In this document: one piece after another, positions 1 through 9,677 of the stretch
How the letters are laid out: each line of letters opens with the position of its first letter
Numbering within the stretch: the stretch's first letter is position 1
Source: Lampris incognitus
Lineage: Eukaryota > Chordata > Actinopteri > Lampriformes > Lampridae
Assembly: GCF_029633865.1 (NCBI RefSeq)
Contig: NC_079230.1
Span: 30,594,666-30,658,665 of the forward strand
Reading direction: 5' to 3'
Length of the DNA: 64,000 nucleotides
Position numbers and translations under genes: made by a program
Notes under the pieces: model-generated
Told to the model about the DNA's origin: nothing
Database searches by the model: none
What the model saw: the letters and a program-made list of their open reading frames with translations, nothing else

Positions 1-330
1 CCTGATCCACTAGCTCAGTGCTGATTCTTTAAGCTGGACAGCCAATCAGAGCGAGCTCTCTCTCGCCGACGGGCTCTGCCGATCCAACATGCTGAATTGA
101 CCGAGAAGCTGCCGACAGGGGTCCGACTAGTGCAGGACACACCGCAAAGAGCCCGGTCTCACCGATCTGCGTTCAAATAACACAATATTACACCTCACAG
201 TGCGTGCAGTGCGTACACCAAAATCCAATTTTGCATGCAGATGATACGCCGATCCTTTCCATGGACTTCTGTGGAGAGCTGATGCGTCCAAATACCACGC
301 ATCATCTTGAACGGCCATGACGTCACCCGC

Positions 331-438
331 GAGGCTCAGTTTGCCCATGAGGCTCAGTTCAGCCACGAGGCTCAGTTCAGCCACGAGACTCAGTTCAGCC
401 ACGAGACTCAGTTCGCCCATGAGGCTCAGTTCAGCCAC
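331..438. repeat. 18-bp minisatellite in the left fold-back arm
   Basis: Six head-to-tail 18-bp units of the form GAGGCTCAGTTCAGCCAC or GAGGCTCAGTTCGCCCAT occupy 331-438. The right arm has only one unit (around 755-772), so the array expanded after the inverted repeat formed or differs between arms. Confidence 0.9.
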
Positions 439-554
439 GAGGCTGTTCACCCAGTTCACCTGACACGCGGACATCCACAAGCAGGTGAGCAGGGGAAACA
501 ATTTCTTTTGTAATTAAATCATGGTATTAACAGTAGTATTTTAGTTATTTTATT

Positions 555-724
555 AACCCTGACCCTAACCCTGACCCTAACCCTAACCCTGACTCTAACC
601 CTGACCCTGACCCTATCCCTGGCCCTAGCCCTAACCCTGACCCTAACCCAGGCCCTAACCCTAACCCTGATCCTGACCCTGGCCCTGACTCTAACCCTGA
701 CCCCGACCTTGACCCTAACCCTAG
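555..724. repeat. Interstitial telomere-like array (CCCTAA/CCCTGA variants)
   Basis: About 170 bp of head-to-tail hexamers, chiefly CCCTAA and CCCTGA with CCCTGG and single-base variants. CCCTAA is the complement of the vertebrate telomere unit TTAGGG, but the array is mixed rather than pure and lies inside the loop of a mobile element. Confidence 0.9.
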
Positions 725-1076
725 CTCTGGTTGTGGATGCCCGCGCTTCTGGTGAACTGGGCGAACTGAGCCTCGCTGGTGATGTCATGACCATTCAAGG
801 TGACGCGTGGTATTTGGACACATCAGCTCTCCACAGAAATTCATGGAAAGGATTAGCGTATCATCTGCAGTCAAAATTTTATTTTGCCGTATGGATGGCA
901 CGCAAGGTGTAAGTGGAATGTCGGTCCAGGAACATATCCTACGTGGCAAAATCACGTCGTGCCAAGAGGTAATATGGTGTTATTTGTATGAAGATTGGTG
1001 AGACCGGGTTGCTGCAATAACAAGGGTCACAGACGCTCGTCAATGGCCCAACATTGGCCTGGTGTGTCAGAGCCCT

Positions 1077-1290
1077 AACTCTGGTTAACGGTCACACCCA
1101 TGTTTGCATATGAAACCGGTCGTTGGTTTGGGTCGTGATGTCCACTGTATGGTTTATAAGGGTGGAGCACCTGCAGTCAGGTGAGACACTGTATTGTTTG
1201 TAAGGGTGGGGACACCTGTAGTCAGGTGAGACTGGAGAGGTCACCTGCATTATTCAGCATGCATCCAGACATTTTGATTTAACATTTCAA
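1077..1290 (+). mobile_element. Penelope-like element 3' end remnant
   Basis: This resembles the 3' untranslated tails of the Penelope-like copies at 13060-13180 and 18830-18950. Shared pieces include TTTGCATATGAAACC, TTTATAAGGGTGGAG and ACCTGCAGTCAGGTGAGAC. The last block is partly duplicated. No coding sequence remains. Confidence 0.6.
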
Positions 1291-1854
1291 CGTCAGTCCA
1301 TGCTGGCTGCGGTTGGCGGTCAGGTCACGTTGTACCAGGTCCAGACATAAGTTCACTTATTTAAAGTAGTTGAAGTTGAAAACAGGAAAATGAATGATTC
1401 CAGAAGCTCGCTGCAGAGAGGTATGGTGTACTTGCTTCCCCGCGTGTGTGTGTCCCTGTGTGCATGTGTGTGGGGCGGGCACATTAAAAAGACCCCCAGA
1501 GAGGTACTCTTGTTAAGCGATAACACAAGTAAATATTTGATGGTTCCTAATTTGATCACTGGTTTTATGAATCATATTTCTACCGTGACTTTTGTTTTAC
1601 CTTGTCAGGTATCTGCTCACCTGACCTGTCCCCTATACCCGGGAAACATTTCTTGAGATATGTGTTCCTCCCTCAGTGACCCCTGGAATAAATGATGAAA
1701 CAAATGAAGGTTGTCTGTCGACTTTTATTTCTTAAATTACCGCCTCCTTTCAATTCTCTCGTTTTGACTGATTTCAGGTCCGAAATGGAAACCTGTTTAG
1801 ACACTTAACGTTCATTTGATTATAGTCAAATTATTATGCTTATTCCTCTCCATG
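1291..1854. other. No recognisable feature
   Basis: AT-rich sequence with a short TG-rich patch near 1445-1475. I see no splice-bounded exon, RNA gene or recognisable transposon end. Confidence 0.5.
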
Positions 1855-2187
1855 TATGTACTACTACCACGACTACTACTACAGACTACTACTACCGCTA
1901 CTACTACTACTACAGACTACTACTACTACCTCTACCACCACTACTACTACTACAGACTACTACTAGTACTACCACTACTACTACTACTAGTACTGCTACT
2001 ACTACAGACTACTATTACCACTACTACTAGTACTACTACAGACTACTACTACTACTTCTACCACCACTACTACTACACTACCACTACTACTACCACCACT
2101 ACTACTATTACTACTACTACTACTACTACTACTATTACTACCACCACTACTACCACTACTACTACTACCACTACTACTACCACTAGC
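1855..2187. repeat. Trinucleotide microsatellite (CTA/CAC), tail of the adjacent RTE LINE
   Basis: About 330 bp of CTACTA and CCACTA-type repeats with scattered CAGA interruptions. It abuts the 3' end of an antisense RTE LINE. RTE elements commonly end in short tandem repeats, so this is probably the expanded tail. Long open frames here (poly-Thr/Tyr or poly-Val) are artefacts of the repeat. Confidence 0.85.
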
Positions 2188-4615
2188 TCTGTCACACCAG
2201 CCACCTGCATGTCCTCCCTCACCACATCCATAAACCTCCTCTTTGGCCTTCCTCTTCTCCTCTTCCCTGGAAGCTCCATATTCAGCATCCTTCTCCCAAT
2301 ATACCCAGCATCTCTCCTCCACACATGTCCAAACCATCTCAGTCTTGTCTCTCTTGCTTTGTTTCCAAACTGTCCGACTTGAGCTGTTCCTCTAATATAC
2401 TCGTTCCTAATCCTGTCCTTCTTCATCACTCCCACTGAAAATCTTCTCATCTTCATCTCTGCCACCTCCAGCTCCGCCTCCTGTCTTTTCATCAGTGCCA
2501 CTGTCCCCAAACCATATAACATAGCTGGTCTGACAACCATCTTGTAAACCTTCCCTTTAACTCTTGCTGGTACCCTTCTGTCACAAATCACTCCCGACAC
2601 TCTTCTCCACCCACTCCACCCTGCCTGCACTCCCTTCTTCACCTCTCTTCTGCACTCCCCATTACTTTGGACAGTTGACCCCAAGTATTTAAACTCATAC
2701 ACCTTCATCACCTCTACTCCTTGTATCCTCACCATTCCACTGTCCTCCCTCTCATTCATGCATATGTATTCCGTCTTGCTCCTACTGACTTTCATTCCTC
2801 TTCTCTCCAGTGCATACCTCCACCTCTCCAGGCTCTCCTCCACCTGCACCCTACTCACTACAGATCACAATGTCATCCACAAACATTATCGTCCATGGAG
2901 ACTCCTGCCTGATCTCGTCCGTCAACCTGTCCATCACCACTGCAAACAAGAAAGGGCTCAGAGCCGATCCTTGATGTAATCCCACCTCCACCTTGAACCC
3001 ATCTGTCATTCCAACCACACACCTCACCACTGTTGCACTGCCCTCATACATATCCTGCACCACTCCTACATACTTCTCTGCCACTCCTGACTTCCTCATA
3101 CAATACCACACCTCCTCTCTCGGCACCCTGTCGTATGCTTTCTCTAAATCCACAAAGACACAATGTAACTCCTTCTGACCTTCTCTACACTTCTCCATCA
3201 ACGTTCTCAAAGCAAACATCACATCTGTGGTGCTCTTTCATGGCATGAAACCATACTGCTGCTTGCTAACCATCACCTCTCCTCCTCTTAACCTAGCTTC
3301 TATTACTCTTTCCCATATCTTCATGCTGTGGCTGATCAACTTTATACCTCTGTAGTTGCTACAGTTCTGCACATCACCCTTGTTCTTGAAAATCGGTACC
3401 AGTATGCTTCTTCTCCACTCCTCAGGCATCCTCTCACTTTCCAGGATTCTGTTAAACAATCTAGTTAAAAACCCCACTGCCATCTCTCCTAAACACCTCC
3501 ATACCTCCACAGGTATGTCATCAGGACCAACTGCCTTTCCACTCTTCATCCTCTTCATAGCTTCCCTCACTTCCTCCTTGCTAATCCACTGCACTTCCTG
3601 ATTCACTATCCCTACATCATCTAACCTTCTCTCTCTCTCACTTTCTCTTCATTCATCAGCCCCTCAAATTATTCCTTCCGCCTCCTCAACACACTCTCCT
3701 CGCTTGCCAGCACATTTCCATCTCTATCCTTGATCGCCCTAACTTGCTGCATATCCTTCCCAGCTCGGTCACTCTGTCTAGCCAATCGGTACAAGTTATT
3801 TTCTCCTTCCTTAATGACTAACCTGTCATACAACTCACCATACGAATTTCCTTTGCCTTCGCCACCTCTCTCTTCGCTTTATGCTGCGTCTCCTTGTACT
3901 CCTGTCTACTTTCCTCATCTCTCTGACTATCCCACTTCTTCTTTGCCAACCTCTTCCTCTGTATAATTTGCTGTACTTCCTCATTCCACCACCAAGTCTC
4001 CTTGTCTTCCTTCCTCTGTCCTGATGACACACCAAGTACCTTCCTAGCTGTCTCCCTCACTATTTCTGCAGTGGTTGTCCAGCCATCTGGCAACTCTTCA
4101 CTACCACCCAGTGCCTGTCTTACCTCCTGCCTGAACTCCACACAACAGTCTTCCTTCTTCAACTTCCACCATTTGATCTTCGGCTGTGTCTTCACTCTCT
4201 TCCTCTTCTTGGTCTCCAAAGTCATCCTACAGACCACCATCCGATGCTGCCTAGCTACGTTCTCCCCTGTCACCACCTTGCAGTCTCCAATCCCTTTCAG
4301 ATGGCACCTCCTACATAAGATATAGTCCACCTGTGTGCACTTTCCTCCACTCTTGTACGTCACCCTGTGTTCCTCCCTCTTCTTGAAATATGTATTCACC
4401 ACAGCCATTTCCATCCTTTTCACAAAATCCACCACCATCTGTCCTTCCACATTTCTCTCCTTGACACCATACCTACCCATCACCTCCTCATCACCTCTGT
4501 TCCCTTCACCAACATGCCCATTGAAGTCCACTCCAATCACCACTCTCTCCTCCTTGGGTACCCTCTCCACCACCTCATCCAAGTCACTCCAGAATTCAAC
4601 TTCTCTCCATGTGTA
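2188..4615 (-). pseudogene. RTE-clade LINE (endonuclease and reverse transcriptase), 5'-truncated and broken
   Basis: Minus-strand translation gives, in order, an AP-endonuclease C-terminal part (4582-3818; VVIGVDFNGHVGEG, QVDYILCRR), an RT N-terminal block (3606-3238; SGKAVGPDDIPVEVW, NYRGIKLISH), an RT palm (3222-2851; VFVDLEKAYDRVPREE, FVDDIVICSE) and a thumb and C-terminal region (2858-2190; FKYLGSTVQSNGECRREV, LRWFGHVWRR). The blocks fall in different frames with gaps, so it is not translatable as one protein. The order and motifs fit RTE-type LINEs, and the catalytic Asp pair FVDD is still readable. The element lacks its 5' end and the first part of the endonuclease. Confidence 0.88.
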
Positions 4616-4619
4616 GAAA

Positions 4620-5065
4620 TGGAAAACTAAAACAACATCATTTCGTCAGCGTGCATGCCTTTCTAAAAGCAGCGCTTTGCTTTGGTATCAAGCGTATGGT
4701 TCAGTAAGTCCACCAGACAAACCTATCTGGACGTCAGGGGGTTTCTCCTGGTCACGGTGCGAGGTGGGATCCTGTGTAAACGCCTCTTCAGGGTTGGTCG
4801 CACGTTTTCCACAGCATTGAGCTCCAGGCTACGAGACTATGCCCTCCATTATGTAAGCTGTTCCTGAGTTGATCTGGTTGTGTGATTAGGATCAGTGTCG
4901 CGTTGACGTTTCAATGATTCCCAAACAGGAAACTCGGATCATCTGCAGGGATTTGAACTTTGTTTTCAGAGGGCAGAAGACTGTTCCTCCTTGATTTATG
5001 AGCATCTAGATCTACTCATTCTCCCTTATGCACTGACCACCGCATCCATCCCAGCTGACAACAGC
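4620..5065. other. No recognisable feature
   Basis: Unique-looking sequence between the truncated 5' end of the RTE LINE and an hAT-like element. No supported gene or repeat. Confidence 0.45.
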
Positions 5066-5280
5066 AGAGCTGCGGACTCAAGTCACAGATTTGATGACTT
5101 TAAAGTTGACAAAACTGACATGCAACTCGATTTTGACTTTATCATCAAGGACTCATGACTTCACTTGGACCTGAGGCTTTTGGCTTGAAAGACTTGATAC
5201 CGTCTCCAAGCCCAAAGATAAAATGCTTTTAAAAGGTGTGCAGCCAATCAACTCCTCATTTCCATCATTGCAAATTATAA

Positions 5281-5397
5281 TTACAATTTTAGATAGCACT
5301 CATGAGTTGCATAATAATATACTAAGTAATATACATAATATACTAAGTAATATACATTATAATATACTAAGTAATATACATAATATACTAAGTATAT
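5281..5397. repeat. AT-rich tandem array (TAATATACTAAG units)
   Basis: Repeated TAATATACTAAGTAATATACAT-type units in at least four imperfect copies, with no coding potential. Confidence 0.85.
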
Positions 5398-5436
5398 TAA
5401 GTCAAGTCAATTTTATTTGTATAGCCCGTGTATAGC
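5398..5436 (-). mobile_element. LINE 3' tail fragment
   Basis: AAGTCAAGTCAATTTTATTT followed by GTATAGCCC is the reverse complement of the 3' tails at 27190-27245 and 30075-30121. Confidence 0.7.
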
Positions 5437-5971
5437 CCAAACTTGTGCTCTTGTTAACATATTGAAATGGCGTTAAATTTGATGAAGAACACAAAATGGC
5501 TTGTTTAGGATTTGAAACTCAAATTTTAGGACTTGACTTGTGATTTACTTGTGAAGAAAACGATGACTGAGTCCCACATCTACACAGCACCTCCACGTTA
5601 TGTGGCCACAAAAAGTATGGTGTCTTTTGGGACGCTCTTTCCTACTGAGAAGCGGAGAACCTGCAAATCCCTTACTACATGCATAAAGCCGCCGTGCTGT
5701 CCTGTTAGTCGTCGGGTTTCTGGCCTCCGGCAAGGCCCCGTATGATGCCATGTTATCGCCACTTCTGGACTGTGGTTGTACAGTAGGTAAAACTTGTATC
5801 TTAACATCCCCTTTACAATCTGAACGCTCGGAACCAGGGACTCGTGGAAGCTGCATCAGATGCTTGTTCCACCATGCTGTAGATGAGATGTAGATGAGGC
5901 CGTGTAGGCCACAATTCTCATCGTGGCCTCCACTGCCTGATGAAAGGGCATGTCTCTCACACACTATTTAG

Positions 5972-6092
5972 CCCTGTGATGACCTGGTGGCCTGTCCATG
6001 GTGTCTCCCCGCCTGCTACCCAATGACTGCTGGGATAGGCTCCAGCATCCCCGCGCCCCTGAGTAAAGATAAGCGGTTTGGATAATGGATGG
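5972..6092. repeat. Dispersed fish repeat, copy 1
   Basis: This is the reverse complement of the block at 10918-11052. Shared pieces include CTGGGATAGGCTCCAGCATC and AAGCGGTTTGGATAATGGATGG. It is a common teleost interspersed sequence that I cannot assign to a family. Confidence 0.7.
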
Positions 6093-6632
6093 GCATGAAA
6101 CCATACTGCTGCTCGCTGCTCATCACCTCTCAAGAGTCAGAGAAACGACTCTACATGACCTCTTTTCAACCTGAAATATGATGACTTCTCCTACAGTGAC
6201 CCCAACATTAGAAAAAGTCAGTTTTTGTTCATATTTCCGTGAAAGCTGTACACACACCACTAGGGTACTGGGATTGTCCGAGGGTCACGTGACCCTCTAA
6301 AAGCGAGTGGTGTCCACTGATGAAATGCAGTCTCTCTGCACGGTGCAGAGGGAAAACCCAGACAGTCACACAGGTTGTGATGAATGGCAGCTTGTGTCTT
6401 CCTGCAGAATAGATTTGGGGGTTTAAAACTAAATTAAGTTGCTTTAATTTAGAGGCTCAATGAAGGCGGCTCATAAATGACCCTTAAGACGAGGGCAGTA
6501 CACACGATGTGTGGACAACACCAGGGTTAACCTCGCCTTCACTGATACTTTCCCAGATCTTCCTGCTGTGGCTGATCAACTTCATACCTCAGTAGTTACT
6601 GCAGCGCTGCACACCACCTTCTTCTGGAAGTA
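6093..6632 (-). mobile_element. Two RTE LINE fragments flanking about 400 bp of other sequence
   Basis: 6093-6131 resembles 3240-3280 of the RTE LINE (CATGAAACCATACTGCTGCT). 6536-6632 resembles 3295-3390 (CTGTGGCTGATCAACTT, ACCTC.GTAGTT.CT). Both are antisense remnants. The sequence between them shows no feature. Confidence 0.65.
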
Positions 6633-6639
6633 AAGTCTT

Positions 6640-6685
6640 GATTATATATTATATATATATATTATATATATATATATAATATTGA
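6640..6685. repeat. AT dinucleotide-rich microsatellite
   Basis: A run of TATATATA and ATTATATA units just upstream of a SINE insertion. Confidence 0.85.
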
Positions 6686-6702
6686 TAAAATACAACCTGA
6701 TG

Positions 6703-7088
6703 ATAGTCCGCGGTGGTGTAGCGGTCTAAGCATCGGCTTTGTGTCGATGCAGTTGCCCACTGGGGACCGGGGGTTCGCGCCCCGGTGTCGTCAGATCCGA
6801 CTATGGCCGGATTCGATGAAGCAGCAATAATTGGCAGCGCTGTCTTCTGGAGGGGGGCGGAGTCGGCTTGTGTTCGTCACGTGACTGCGTCTCTGGGTGT
6901 GTGGGGAAAAACAGTGGTTCGGCCTGGAGTCGCATTGTCACGGAAGGGGGGAGGCGTCTCCTTCCAGACTGCAGGCCGGAGAGCTGCAGTTGGCGACCGC
7001 GTGCAGTACGAGGGTGGGGGTTTGAACTAGAATAGGGGATCGATTGGCCCCGAAATTGGGAGAAATCAGAAATAAATTGATAGCAAAC
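6703..7088 (+). mobile_element. tRNA-derived SINE with 11-bp target duplication
   Basis: The head is tRNA-like, with an A box around GTGTAGCGGTCTAAG and a B box GGGTTCGCGCC. The body is GC-rich and the tail reads AGAAATCAGAAATAAATTGA. An exact 11-bp direct repeat, ACAACCTGATG, flanks it at 6692-6702 and 7089-7099. It is a transposed pseudogene of a tRNA, not a functional tRNA gene. Confidence 0.85.
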
Positions 7089-7289
7089 ACAACCTGATGG
7101 AAAGGGGTGTGAATCGTTACCCTACCAGTGTTTCTTCAAGTCCGAGTGCTGTCGGGACCGACCAGGTCTTTCACTAAGACTTTCGGACCTCTGGTCAAAA
7201 CCCACAAACCCACTAAGCGGCTTCGCTGCGGGGTTTTCAGCGCGTGACACGACCGGAAAAGACCACAGACACACGGTCCTTTCACATGT

Positions 7290-9628
7290 TTTTATTAATT
7301 TCACTTTTAACATCAGTACAGGGACCACTTTTTCATTTATTGATTTTTTTTAATTCTCCACCATTTTTCTTTTTTTTCTGTGACATCTCTCCAAAAAGCT
7401 TCAAAATAGGAGTTTAGGTCATAGCTGACAAACAGAGCTGCGATGTTAGTGAACACACCTACATACCAGAACAACCCAAAAGCAACAACAAAAAAGAAAA
7501 AAAAAAGAAAAAGAAAACCCAAACTGGCAAACAGAAAGCATAAAAACACTCCACACTCACCCCCACCCCCCCACAACCCAACCCAACCCAACCACAGAGG
7601 GCGCAGCGGCGGAGGGAGCCGAGCGACACGCTTTAAGGTAGAAAGAGGAAGTCGGATTTATACCACAGCCCACGTGGGGCAGGCACGAGCCGGCCGTCAT
7701 GCCGCGTGACCAGACGGGTGTGTGGAACCGCAGTAAACTGCTCCAGAAGAGTGACGTGAAGAGCCTGGTCTACTCCAACACGCGAGCCCCCATAATGCAC
7801 CACGTGTTACCCATGCGCAGTAACCCCCCGGACACACCGCTCAGATGTAGGACGCGCGGGACCGCGTGTGAGGCGGGGCAGTGTGACGCACAACAACATC
7901 CGGTTCTTGTGACCCCCGGTCATGGCCGCGGCCCGTGAAGCCTCCATCGGCGTGAACGACCGAAATCCGGCGAGTTCACGCCGCCACCAGGTCTGACACG
8001 ACCCTCGAACGGGCAGCGAGACCCGACGACAGAGGCAACCGGAACCGACGGATTCCTCGTGGGCCCCGTCGGCACAGCGCGCAGGGTCACACAGAAAGCG
8101 CGCCAAGAACACGTGGTGAGCGGCATCTGCGAGTCGCCGGCTGCGGTATAAACCCTCCTCGGGGGTGCGGAGGTATAACGCACAACTCCTCGAACGCTCC
8201 TCCCAAAGTCAAGAACACCATCTCAACGACCACGAGTAAGAACAACCATCTTAGAAACCAAGTAAGGTCGGGATTAGCATACAGCCTACGTCAAGGGGTT
8301 AAGAGTCTGTCTCCGGCTCACACACTATGACATGCGCTTCATAGCGTCGAGAGAGAAAACTACAACGAACACCGAGAGGGCCCCCGAGGGCCCCACCACA
8401 CTCGCCACCTGCGTTCTCCCTGCAGCTAGCTAGCTAGCTAGCAAGTTACTCCCCCCCCCCCACCGGGGCCTCTGCGGACACGCGCTTTAAACGTTAAGAA
8501 GCCTTATGACACCTTATGGCGCGCTTATGATGCTGTGGTGTAACTAGCAGGGAGTTAAAAGCAGCCAGCCTACGAGTAATAAATACTTAACAACTGACGA
8601 GGTCAGTCAGAATGTACACGTGGAAAAACCTCAACGCTCTCTGACCAGTTTGTGAGCAAAACAAGTTAGGAGTGCTGTAGGGGGCGCTGTCCTTTTAGAA
8701 TCAAGAGCAACACAAACTGTTCCATACAGCAGTGTCTGTTGTCTGTGTGTGTGTGCGTGTGTGTGTGTATACATAAATAAAACATACATAAAAAAACAAC
8801 ATGAAATCATAACAGGGTGAACTAGACCAAATTATCACAGCTGGGTCAGTGCTCCAATCCTTTTATTTTAACCTGCAGGTGGCGTTTGAAAACATAATTT
8901 CGAAAACATAATTTTGAAAACATAATCGCATTACCGGTGCATTGCAAAGAACATCCATACATGTGCCTTAACAGTGAACAGAAGGGGGGGGGGGGAAACA
9001 CTTGACGACTTAATAAGCCAATCAGAGCTGAAGGATCCCGTGACCACCTTGCAAGCAAACCGGTTCTCATCCTGCTGCCTCAGGACCACAGCAACCGACC
9101 GGGCCGCTTCTTTTTAAAGCAGTGTTCCCATTTTTTGTCCTTTAATAACTGGTTTCATCCATTTTGCTTTGTGTTCATGTATGCATGGTTAAAGTACAGA
9201 CATTTGCTTTTGCGAGACTAACGCACACCCTCATATGTAAATACTACACCCCTCCGTTCCCATGCACTACAACGCCAGGTTATAGATTCAGTCTAGTTCA
9301 AGTGACCCTGCCTGGTTTTCACTGCGGCACGCCCAAGACGGGCGAGCTGCCACAGCGACACATCACTGCCCTCTGAGAGGAGCGTGCTCCTCGTCTGCAC
9401 AGGCACGTCTCTTTTCTAATGCTCATAGTTAAGCTGCACAGTAGTTTACGTTGAATATTGAGTAGCTCAGAAGTTTTCTACTAGCTGGTTCAGTGCAGTA
9501 GGGTGGTGGTGAAATGGCTGGTAGATGGGGCAAAGAAGTGGTTAGATGGAGGAGGGGGGGGGGTAAAAGGAAGGGAAGGAGTTTTATATGGCGATGATGG
9601 TGATGAAGGGGTTATGAAGGGGGAATGA
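7290..9628 (-). other. rtn3: Probable rtn3 3' UTR region
   Basis: This follows the rtn3 stop codon at 9629-9631. AATAAA signals on the minus strand lie at 8862-8867 (about 760 nt after the stop) and 7291-7296 (about 2.3 kb after). Which is used cannot be told from sequence. 7600-8500 is notably CpG-rich for a 3' UTR and shows no coding exon that I can support. It also contains a TG microsatellite near 8740-8768 and a short AGCT repeat near 8425-8444. Confidence 0.4.
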
Positions 9629-9677
9629 TCATTCGGCTTTGCTGCGCTTCATGGCTCCGGGGAGTTTCTCTTGCAGT
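9629..9677 (-). CDS. rtn3: rtn3 coding exon 8 (C-terminus)
   Basis: Encodes [15 protein letters not shown] and the TGA stop after a CTGCAG acceptor. The final residues RSKAE replace the KKKAE of human RTN3, so the strict dilysine KKXX signal is missing although Lys -3 and Arg -5 remain. Confidence 0.93.

Larger units (their letters stand above)
151..1011. mobile_element. Fold-back (long inverted repeat) element with tandem-repeat interior
   Basis: The left arm (about 152-484) and right arm (about 728-1008) are imperfect reverse complements. Shared landmarks include CCCGGTCTCACC at the outer end, CAAATAACAC, GCAGATGATACGC, CTGTGGAGAGCTGATG and GAGGCTCAGTT. The loop (485-727) is mostly a CCCTAA/CCCTGA array. 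The insertion splits a family A transposon, so its limits are set by comparison with intact copies. The flanks 142-150 and 1012-1020 agree at 6 of 9 bases, a possible diverged target duplication. No transposase is present. MULE-like or FB-like origin is inference. Confidence 0.75.
1..1075 (+). mobile_element. Small non-autonomous DNA transposon (family A), copy 1, interrupted
   Basis: Positions 1-150 and 1012-1075 match two uninterrupted copies in this window (11357-11680 inverted, 60064-60402 direct). The outer end reads GGTGTGTCAGAGCCC, like the GGGCCC/TGTGTC termini of the other copies. The left end is cut off by the window. Positions 151-1011 are a separate fold-back insertion. No coding capacity is visible. 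The superfamily is uncertain; copy 3 suggests an 8-bp duplication, which would fit hAT. Confidence 0.7.
5066..5580. mobile_element. Probable hAT-like non-autonomous element with nested repeats
   Basis: The left end GCTGCGGACTCAAGTCAC and the reverse complement of the right end (GATGTGGGACTCAGTCA) resemble each other, and the interior is rich in ACTTGACTT-like motifs. The interior also holds an AT-rich tandem array (5281-5397) and a reversed LINE tail (5398-5436). The boundaries are approximate and the class is inferred from terminal style only. Confidence 0.5.

Noticed and set aside
519-794. Arg/Val-rich minus-strand frame
   Set aside because: Translation of the telomere-like hexamer array, not a protein.
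1816-2382. Open frame of poly-Thr/Tyr on the plus strand and poly-Val on the minus strand
   Set aside because: Produced by the CTA/CAC microsatellite; no splice context or family similarity.
6707-6785. tRNA gene
   Set aside because: A and B boxes are present, but they head a SINE with body, tail and target duplication.
7807-8183. Two overlapping minus-strand open frames in CpG-rich DNA downstream of rtn3
   Set aside because: High GC lowers stop frequency. No recognisable domain, start context or splice sites.
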